From Verrucomicrobiaceae bacterium (GTDB taxonomy: Bacteria > Verrucomicrobiota > Verrucomicrobiia > Chthoniobacterales > Chthoniobacteraceae), in the NCBI GenBank assembly GCA_005791535.1, contig SXWH01000071.1, forward strand, positions 1-44,613: DNA of 44,613 nucleotides, given 5' to 3'. The notes under the pieces are model-generated. The model ran no database searches, was not told where the DNA came from, and saw nothing but the letters and a program-made list of their open reading frames with translations. Shown here piece by piece: positions 35,886 through 44,613 of this stretch; the stretch's first letter is position 1; every line of letters begins with the position of its first letter. The position numbers and the translations under genes are program-made.

Positions 35886-38800
35886 ATGCAGTCACGCGCC
35901 ATGCGCCTTCACACCGACAGTTTCCGCCTCCTTGCAGCGCGATTTCTTACATACTTGAGAATCGCCATCCTCTGGCTGCCGCTTTTTTTCGCCGCGGCAT
36001 CTGCCCGCGGTGCGACAAGATACTGGGACGGCGGCAGCGCTGACATCGCGACGGACGGCGATGGGATCAGCGACGGCGGAGGCGGAACCTGGAACACCAC
36101 ACTCAAAAACTGGGATCAAGGCAGCGGTCTGCCCCACGTGGCGTGGGTGAATGGCAGCAACGTCGCCGAGATTAACGGTGGAACCCAAACGCTCACCCTC
36201 GGCACGAACATCACCCTCGGAGGAATCACTCAAAAGGCGGGCGGCAGCGTCGCCACCATCAGCGGCGGCAGCGGTCCATTTACACTCACCTTGAGCATCA
36301 CGGGCGCGAATACGTTTCTGGCTGCGGCAAATTCCACCACCGGCAGAACGTTGACCGTGAATGCGGTAATCGCCGGGGCCGCCGGAAAAAATCTCGTCCT
36401 CGCCGGGCCGGAGACTTCGGGAACCGGCACCATCAATCTCGGAGGAGCAAACACGTTCAACGGCGCCACCACATTCAGCGCCGGAGCGACGGGCGGCGCG
36501 CGTGTCTATCTCAACAATCGGCTCGCCCTCCAAAACAGCACCGTGACGCTCAGCTCCGACGCCAATCTGATCTTCGATAACAGCGTTTCCGCGAATGCGT
36601 TCACATTCGGCGGCCTCGCTGCAAGCAGCGCGGGAACCGGCTTCAATCTCCCGCTCCAGAACGACGCCGGCACCCCCATCGCATTGACCGTGGGGAGCAA
36701 CAATAGCAGCACCACTTACAAGGGCGTACTCAGCGGCGGTGGTTCGCTCATCAAGACCGGCAGTGGAACGCTGATCCTCACCGCTACGAATACATACACA
36801 GGCGGCACCACCGTGAATTCCGGCACGTTGCAAGTGGACGGAAGCACGACAAGCCCAACGACGGTGAACAGCGGCGCGACTCTCGCAGGCAGCGGAACGA
36901 TCAACGCGGGCGTCACGATCGCTGCGGGCGGCTCGCTCGCGCCGGGTTCTGGGAATCTCACCGCTTCGAGCCTCACGTTCAGCGGCACCGGCACCATCGA
37001 AGTGGCCTCCCTTTCCGACCACACAAGCGTGGCGGCAATCCAGGTAACCGGCGCATTGGCTGCGAATGGCGGCGCAGGCGCGGTGACGGTAAACCTGCCG
37101 ACTGCGCCGGGCTTCAACGGCACCTATCGTTTGATTCAATTCGGAACCGGCCCTGTAAATGCCAGCGGCTTCTCGCTCGGCACCACACCAACACTCGCGT
37201 GGAATCAGACCGGCACGTTGCAGGTGAATGGAAATTTTCTGAACTACGTGATCACCGCGGTCGGCGACACGACGCCCCCCACCCTCGCAACCACGATCCC
37301 CGCCAGCGATGCCGCGAATGCATCCGCCAGCGCCGATCTCGTCGCGACATTCAACGAGACGATCGTCGCGGGCAGCGGCAGCATTGAACTGCGCCGAAGC
37401 AGCGACGCCGCACTGGTCGAATCGTTCAATGTTGCCTCATCCACGCGGCTGACGTTCCGCGCGGCGCAATTGACGCTCAACCCCACCACCAACCTCGCTC
37501 AAAACCAGCAATACTACGTGCTCATCCCCGCGGGCGCGCTCAAGGATACCGCAGGCAACAACTACGCGGGAATCACCAGCGCAACCGGCTGGCGGTTTAC
37601 CGTGCCCGCTCCGCCGGTGCTGTTCACGGATACCGGCAGTCCATCGAATCCACTGTGGAGCGCGATTCTGCCGACCCTGAATGTGGATTCCAATGACCCC
37701 GGACCGGTTTACGGCTCAGTGATTAATGTGAACAATGCGGCCGTCGAGACAGGGCTCTACGGCAACCGCCCGATTGTAGTTCCCTCGCAGCGGATTCACG
37801 TCGCCTGCAACACATCCTCGTCGAACTTTGCGAATTTCACCCGGTGGTTTCAGACAGATGGAAACACCCACGTGCTTCGTGTGTTTGTGGACGATGAGAA
37901 TACCGCGACGCCGCGGACGGGCACTTCCTCGCACACCGAGGCCTTTATGGGCGGCGGCTGGAATTACACCGACAACATGACCTACGAATGGACCGCGCAT
38001 TACACCATCGCCCGCCTCTGGCAAGGGTATGCTTGTTTCCAACTGAAGAATACCGATAATGACTGGGCGGTCGCTCTCAACATGGGAAGCGACGGCTCGC
38101 TGACGGTGAATAATCGAACGGGCACCGACGTGGTTGTCACCAATCCGGATGGCAGCACGAAGAACTTCGATGGCCGGGGTTTCGACGTCCGGGTGCTTGA
38201 TGACGGCCTGAATTACAAACTGTGGATCGACGGCGTTTTGTACGCGTCCAGCAGCTACTCCCGCCCCACCGGAACGACAACTTTTCGCTGGGGCATGTAT
38301 TTCGGGGCGGGCAACCTCAACGCTCCCGCCGATTACAACCTCATTCTGGTCAGCGGCGCACAGATCAAGTCATGGCCGGGAGATTTGAACACCGCCACCA
38401 CCGGCGCCACAAAAGCGAACAACACCACGAATCTGGACAACACGGGAAGCTGGGTCGGCAACTCGGAGCCCGGCATCTACAAGCAAGCCGTTTGGAATTC
38501 CACGGTCACCGCTGCGAACACCGCCACACTCGCCGCCGATCAAAGTTGGGCGGGCATCAAAATTGTGAATCCCGGCGGCCTCGTGACCATCAATGGCAGC
38601 GCGACTCTGAGCCTCGACGACGCCGGTCTGGACATGACCGCCGCTACGCAAAATCTGGATGTGAACTGTCCGGTGCAACTCGCTGTTCCCGGCACCTGGA
38701 ATGTCGCGTCCGGACGCACGGCGACCTTCGACGGCGTCATCAGTGGATTTCCCGGGCTCACGCTCGGCGGTGGCGGGACCGTTCGATTAAACGCTGCGAA

Positions 38801-40583
38801 CACCTACAGCGGCGATACGACCGTCACCGCCGGGACGCTGGTGGCGAACAACGACTCGGCACTCGGCACCGGCCGACTTCTGTTAAACGGCGGCGGCCTT
38901 TCCAACACCGCGAGCTGCACGCTCGGCAACGAGGTGAACCTTGGTGCGAATGCGGCCATCAATGTCAGCGCGTCGCAAACGCTGACCTTGAGTGGCCCGG
39001 TGGACGGCACGGGCTCGCTGACCAAGACCGGCGCGGGCACGCTCACATTATCCGGCGAGAAATCCTACACCGGCGGCACTACAGTCAGCGGCGGGACCCT
39101 CGAAATCGACAACACGCTCTCCCTGCTCTCCAGCAACAGCGTGACGCTGGCCGGAGGCACTTTGCTTCAGCCAAACCGGGACGGCGTCGTCATCAGCGCG
39201 CCGATCACAGTGGGAAACAGCGGAACCACGGCCACGATCAGCGCGCCAACCAACGCTCCGGGCGCCGGAATCACTTCCACGCTCACTCTCAGAAGCGTGC
39301 TCGCCGGAGCCGGAAATGTCACCTTTTCCAGCAGCGTGGAACTCAACGCTCTGTCCACCGTCTATCTCGGCGCGCAAAACACTTACGCCGGCAGCACCTT
39401 GATAAACACAACCGCGTCCACAGATGGCACGACGACCGCCGGGGAGCAGCAGATCATTGTAAGGCTCGGCACCCACGACGCACTGCCGGTGACCACCGTG
39501 TTGACCATCGACGGCGGAAACGGCAGCGGCAGCGGACGCTTCGCGGAACTCAATCTGAATGGATTCAACCAACAGCTCGCGGGGCTGACGAACGTCGTGC
39601 GAACCGGAGCCAAAGCCGCATTGAGAATCCAACGCGTCGTCAACAGCAACGTCTCCGCACCAGCAACGCTGACGATCCACAACAGCGGAAACTTCACATT
39701 CTCTGGAGTTCTCGGAGGCGCTGCGAGTGGCTCCGTATCGGCGACTGCGATGCCGGGGTCGACGACTGGAAACAATTTCGGTCTCACCAAGAACGGCGCG
39801 GGCACCTTCACCCTCAGCGGAGCAAACACCTACTCCGGTGACACGACCATCAACGGCGGCACCCTCGCCCTCGGCGCCAGCAACGTGATCTCCAGCAACT
39901 CCGACATCATCATCGGCAACGCCACGCTCAACGCCGCGACCTTCACCGACAATCTGGGAACCCTCGACGTCGCGGGAACTGCGACAATCAACCTAGGCAC
40001 GGGCGCGGCCATCGCATTCGCGAACAGCAGCGCGATCGATTGGACGGGCGGCACGCTCAACGTCACAGGCACTTTCGTTTCCGGCACATCGCTGCGATTC
40101 GGCACCACCAGCAGCGGCCTCACACCCGCGCAACTCGCGCTCATCTCGGTGCCGGGATTCCACTCATTCGCGCTGAACACAAGCGGCTACCTTACCGCCA
40201 GCCCGGTCGTTGCTTTCTCCACCTGGGTCAACGGCACGTTCGCCGGCGGCGCCAGCATTCCCGCCGACAAACGTGGACCGAATGACGATCCCGACAACGA
40301 CGGCATCCGCAACCTCGTGGAATACGCACTCGCAGGACAGGACCCCACGCTCCCGAACGCAAATGCCGGCATCCTCTCCGGCAACACGCTTAGTTTCACA
40401 AAACGCGCCGGCACGACCGGACTCACCTACGCCATCCAGGACTCCACCGATCTCGGCGCGACCGACCCGTGGGCGGAGGTCTCCGGCGCTTCGTACGTGA
40501 ACAACGCGACCACAATCTCCTACACATTCCCCGTTGGCGCAGTGCCGCGAAATTTCCTGCGCCTCCGCGTGCAGTCGAACTGA
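35886..40583 (+). CDS. Giant strand-repeat surface protein with SbsA/Big5-like domain
   Basis: A 1565-residue exported protein. The N-terminus has a long signal sequence (FLTYLRIAILWLPLFFAAASARGA) followed by the typical ATRYWDGG...GTWNTTLKNWD start. Autotransporter-associated strand repeats occur at about 280-320 (LIKTGSGTLILTATNTYTGG), 960-1000, 1040-1080 (LTKTGAGTLTLSGEKSYTGG) and 1295-1335. Between them lie an SbsA/Big5-like Ig domain (about 458-573; TIPASDAANASASADLVATF) and a lectin-like stretch (about 580-830; VLRVFVDDE). The C-terminus has DPDNDGIRNLVEYALAGQDP and ends in NFLRLRVQSN, like the broken lyase gene. No transporter barrel is present. Start at 35901 is an alternative. A role in adhesion or polymer binding is inferred. 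Confidence 0.85.
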   Translation: MQSRAMRLHTDSFRLLAARFLTYLRIAILWLPLFFAAASARGATRYWDGGSADIATDGDGISDGGGGTWNTTLKNWDQGSGLPHVAWVNGSNVAEINGGTQTLTLGTNITLGGITQKAGGSVATISGGSGPFTLTLSITGANTFLAAANSTTGRTLTVNAVIAGAAGKNLVLAGPETSGTGTINLGGANTFNGATTFSAGATGGARVYLNNRLALQNSTVTLSSDANLIFDNSVSANAFTFGGLAASSAGTGFNLPLQNDAGTPIALTVGSNNSSTTYKGVLSGGGSLIKTGSGTLILTATNTYTGGTTVNSGTLQVDGSTTSPTTVNSGATLAGSGTINAGVTIAAGGSLAPGSGNLTASSLTFSGTGTIEVASLSDHTSVAAIQVTGALAANGGAGAVTVNLPTAPGFNGTYRLIQFGTGPVNASGFSLGTTPTLAWNQTGTLQVNGNFLNYVITAVGDTTPPTLATTIPASDAANASASADLVATFNETIVAGSGSIELRRSSDAALVESFNVASSTRLTFRAAQLTLNPTTNLAQNQQYYVLIPAGALKDTAGNNYAGITSATGWRFTVPAPPVLFTDTGSPSNPLWSAILPTLNVDSNDPGPVYGSVINVNNAAVETGLYGNRPIVVPSQRIHVACNTSSSNFANFTRWFQTDGNTHVLRVFVDDENTATPRTGTSSHTEAFMGGGWNYTDNMTYEWTAHYTIARLWQGYACFQLKNTDNDWAVALNMGSDGSLTVNNRTGTDVVVTNPDGSTKNFDGRGFDVRVLDDGLNYKLWIDGVLYASSSYSRPTGTTTFRWGMYFGAGNLNAPADYNLILVSGAQIKSWPGDLNTATTGATKANNTTNLDNTGSWVGNSEPGIYKQAVWNSTVTAANTATLAADQSWAGIKIVNPGGLVTINGSATLSLDDAGLDMTAATQNLDVNCPVQLAVPGTWNVASGRTATFDGVISGFPGLTLGGGGTVRLNAANTYSGDTTVTAGTLVANNDSALGTGRLLLNGGGLSNTASCTLGNEVNLGANAAINVSASQTLTLSGPVDGTGSLTKTGAGTLTLSGEKSYTGGTTVSGGTLEIDNTLSLLSSNSVTLAGGTLLQPNRDGVVISAPITVGNSGTTATISAPTNAPGAGITSTLTLRSVLAGAGNVTFSSSVELNALSTVYLGAQNTYAGSTLINTTASTDGTTTAGEQQIIVRLGTHDALPVTTVLTIDGGNGSGSGRFAELNLNGFNQQLAGLTNVVRTGAKAALRIQRVVNSNVSAPATLTIHNSGNFTFSGVLGGAASGSVSATAMPGSTTGNNFGLTKNGAGTFTLSGANTYSGDTTINGGTLALGASNVISSNSDIIIGNATLNAATFTDNLGTLDVAGTATINLGTGAAIAFANSSAIDWTGGTLNVTGTFVSGTSLRFGTTSSGLTPAQLALISVPGFHSFALNTSGYLTASPVVAFSTWVNGTFAGGASIPADKRGPNDDPDNDGIRNLVEYALAGQDPTLPNANAGILSGNTLSFTKRAGTTGLTYAIQDSTDLGATDPWAEVSGASYVNNATTISYTFPVGAVPRNFLRLRVQSN

Positions 40584-40648
40584 GTGCCTTGGAGCCGAAG
40601 CGAGGTTCGCTTTGTCGCATTCCATCAAAGCTGCTATTCGCATTCCCC

Positions 40649-42508
40649 ATGCGTTCACTACTTTTCCTGCTTACAGTTTTTGTTGCTGCCTGCGCGCCAT
40701 GCGCTTTCGGAGACGGACCGTCTCCATCGCGACGGGAGATGCTTGCCGGTGAACCCGCCGCCGCTGAAATCGACCGCGCCCGCGCCGCACTCGAGAGCTG
40801 GGAAAATGAAGCGCCGCAGAAAAGCAACCGCGCTCTCCGCATCTGCTATTGGACACCCGTCGATCGCGAGCCGCAGCCCGAACGCCGCGCACGGCTCACG
40901 CGGGTGATGAAGCACATTCAGGAATTCTACCGCCGCGAGCTTGCGTCGTGGGGATTTCCCGGACGCACACTCCACATCGAACTCGCCGAGGACGGGCTTC
41001 TTCGCCTGCATGACGTAAAGGGCTCGCTGAAATCCGACGAGTGCAGCGAGACCGATATGCAGGACGGCGATGCCATCCGCCGCGATTGTGCGCGCGTCCT
41101 TCGCTCTGAAGGCATCGAAGCCGAGCGCGAAACCGTCGTCATCTTCTGCAATCTCGCCGACTGGGATCCGGAGAAACGCACAATGGGCCACCACAGTCCT
41201 TATTATGCTTCGGGCGACAGCCGCCGCGGCACCGCTTGGCAGGTGGATTCGCCGCTGCTCGATTCCGCGCTGCTGGGCGTCAAGGATCAGCACATCAACG
41301 ATCGCCAGTACGGCCGCATCTCGCTCGGAAAGTACAACAGCATCTTCGTGGGCGGCGTGTGTCACGAACTCGGCCACGCGCTGGGGCTGCCCCATTGCAA
41401 GGAATCCGCGGCGGAGCGCGCCATTCGGGGCACGGCGCTGATGGGCAGCGGCAATCGCACCTACGGCGACGACCTGCGGGGCGAAGGCCGCGGCTCATTT
41501 CTCGAACTTCCCCACGCTCTGAAGCTCGCCGCGCATCCGCTCTTCTCCGGTTCGATCAAGCAGATGGGGGACAAGGCGACCGCGGAGTTTTCCGGCTGGG
41601 AACTCACGCCGGATTCCAGCGGTCTCCGCGTTCGCGGTCGCGTGAAGGCGAACCTGCCCGTCTTCGCCGTCATCGCCTACGCCGACCCCGATGGCGGCAA
41701 CGACTACGACGCCGAAAATGCCGCCGCCATTCCCGCCGACGATGGTTCGTTCACGCTGCACCTTCCGCGTCCCGAGAAACGCGACCGCTTTGCCAGCCTG
41801 CGGTTCGTCGTCGTGTGCGTCAACGGTGCGGCCACCGCCGGAAATTGGGCCGCAAACGCGCTGAGCCTGCGCTGCCGGATTGGCGCGGATTCCGCATACG
41901 ACATCGCGCCGGCGCTTGAGCGTTTGCAGTTGCGTGAAAACACCGCGGCATTCGTGCAAGGCACCCTCGCCGAGGCGCAGCTCGCCAGACTCTCGCCGCG
42001 TGTGCAGTCGGCGCTCCACCGCTTGAAAAAGCCCGACTCCGCCAACGGCAAGCCCGCCCCTTCCGAAGTCGCCGGCGATGTCGCGGAAATCGCGCTCTCC
42101 GACACCTCACCGCGCACGGCGCAGACCGGCTGGGGTGGCGTTCATTTTGATCGCAACGCCGAGGGCCAGCCGCTCGAAGGCCCAAATGGCGTGTTCACCC
42201 ACGGCCTTTACGCCCACGCCGATTCGCTCCACGAATATCAGCTCGATGGAAAGTGGGAGAAGTTCGCCGGCACCGCATGCGTCCTCGACGGCGGCAGCGG
42301 CACGGTGGACGCACTCATCGAATCCGACGGCCGCACGCTCTGGGGTCCAAAGACCATCAAGCCCGGCGAGCAGGCGGCGTTTGAAATTGAGGTCAAAGGC
42401 GCAAAGCTCCTCACGCTGAAGTTCATCGGAAAAGGCGGAAATCGCAGCGCATGGAGCGCATGGGGCGAGCCCCGTCTGATCCGCGCCAGCGGAGCGAAGA
42501 ATCCGTAA
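40649..42508 (+). CDS. Secreted metzincin-like metalloprotease with NPCBM domain
   Basis: A 619-residue exported protein. The signal peptide (about 1-22) contains FVAAC, a possible lipobox, so it may be lipid-anchored; cleavage before DGPSPS is the alternative. The catalytic domain (about 50-300) has the metzincin zinc motif CHELGHALGLPHC (HExxHxxGxxH, near 238) and a Met-turn-like ALMGSGN. A beta-sandwich region follows (about 320-420), then an NPCBM carbohydrate-binding-type domain (about 475-613; FTHGLYAHADSLHEYQLDGK, FAGTACVLDGGSGTVDALI). The pairing of a protease with NPCBM suggests glycoprotein substrates. It starts 65 bp after the repeat protein and has no Shine-Dalgarno. A stable hairpin lies 33 bp after its stop. 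Confidence 0.85.
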   Translation: MRSLLFLLTVFVAACAPCAFGDGPSPSRREMLAGEPAAAEIDRARAALESWENEAPQKSNRALRICYWTPVDREPQPERRARLTRVMKHIQEFYRRELASWGFPGRTLHIELAEDGLLRLHDVKGSLKSDECSETDMQDGDAIRRDCARVLRSEGIEAERETVVIFCNLADWDPEKRTMGHHSPYYASGDSRRGTAWQVDSPLLDSALLGVKDQHINDRQYGRISLGKYNSIFVGGVCHELGHALGLPHCKESAAERAIRGTALMGSGNRTYGDDLRGEGRGSFLELPHALKLAAHPLFSGSIKQMGDKATAEFSGWELTPDSSGLRVRGRVKANLPVFAVIAYADPDGGNDYDAENAAAIPADDGSFTLHLPRPEKRDRFASLRFVVVCVNGAATAGNWAANALSLRCRIGADSAYDIAPALERLQLRENTAAFVQGTLAEAQLARLSPRVQSALHRLKKPDSANGKPAPSEVAGDVAEIALSDTSPRTAQTGWGGVHFDRNAEGQPLEGPNGVFTHGLYAHADSLHEYQLDGKWEKFAGTACVLDGGSGTVDALIESDGRTLWGPKTIKPGEQAAFEIEVKGAKLLTLKFIGKGGNRSAWSAWGEPRLIRASGAKNP

Positions 42509-42541
42509 CGGCTTCCGCTCACTGTCTGGATCGAACGGGCC

Positions 42542-42585
42542 GGCAGTGGAACGTGCCAGCCTCGCATTTCCCACGTTCCCCTGCC
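42542..42585. other. Long hairpin between the metzincin gene and purL
   Basis: GGCAGTGGAACGTG (42542-42555) pairs with CACGTTCCCCTGCC (42572-42585), a 14-bp stem with one T-C mismatch and a 16-nt loop. It begins 33 bp after the metzincin stop. No T run follows on either strand, so it is not a classical terminator; a dispersed palindromic repeat or an mRNA-end structure is possible. Confidence 0.45.
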
Positions 42586-42679
42586 CCGCCGCAGGCGTTT
42601 GCGAACGAACATTGCGCGAAAACGGAAGTTCGCCTTGCCGAAGGGCGCGGTTTGCCAAAAGGTGCGCGCCTTTCATTTT

Positions 42680-44613
<1,934 letters not shown>

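Noticed and set aside
36000-40583. Classification of the strand-repeat protein as a type V autotransporter
   Set aside because: The repeats are of the autotransporter-associated type, but no C-terminal membrane barrel is present; the protein ends in a small globular module.

Overview
The window looks like a piece of a Verrucomicrobiota chromosome (GC-rich, Gram-negative, free-living type). The reasons are the combination of an LPS-type outer membrane (bamA-skp-lpxD), futalosine-pathway menaquinone synthesis (mqnE, mqnA), a DUF1501 + DUF1549/DUF1553 pair plus a second DUF1549/DUF1553 protein, several giant secreted proteins with LamG, PA14 or autotransporter-associated strand repeats but no barrel, and one giant protein with a planctomycete/verrucomicrobial-type N-terminal signature (ALESRIAPA). 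The lineage is inferred from gene content only; no rRNA is present.

Layout. 1-3419 (minus): the first 1139 codons of a glycine-rich repeat protein that runs off the left edge. 3719-4024 (minus): a DUF3467 protein, divergent from ruvB (4184-5206), which overlaps an EamA/DMT permease. 6100-8792 (minus): an operon mqnE-mqnA-YdcF/ElyC-like, with a perfect 18-bp Rex-type palindrome in front of mqnE. 8965-10362: a nucleoside-type MFS transporter ending at a terminator. 10418-11671: a DUF1016/YhcG PDDEXK nuclease carrying two identical 25-bp palindromes inside its coding sequence, coupled by ATGA to a LamG-DUF1549-DUF1553 protein. 15185-19843: bamA-skp-lpxD and an SprT-like metalloprotein. 19840-20766 (minus): a lone sugar-type ABC permease.

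From about 21.2 to 42.5 kb lies a block of exported proteins: a PA14-heparinase II/III lyase broken by a frameshift, a DUF6055 metalloprotease with left-handed helix and LamG domains, a DUF1501/DUF1549 pair, a Tat-exported TIM-barrel isomerase-like protein with a PfpI-like protein (both minus), a strand-repeat surface protein, and a metzincin with an NPCBM domain. Together they suggest attack on complex glycans or glycoproteins outside the cell, but no SusCD pair, sulfatase or regulator is seen. purL begins at 42680 and runs off the right edge.

Most genes here lack a recognisable Shine-Dalgarno sequence, and several junctions are ATGA overlaps. The points most worth following up are the Rex-like operator before mqnE, the duplicated palindrome in the YhcG-type nuclease gene, the Gly-rich repeat protein, and the single-base frameshift in the lyase gene. 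No tRNA, rRNA, CRISPR array or intact insertion sequence was recognised.
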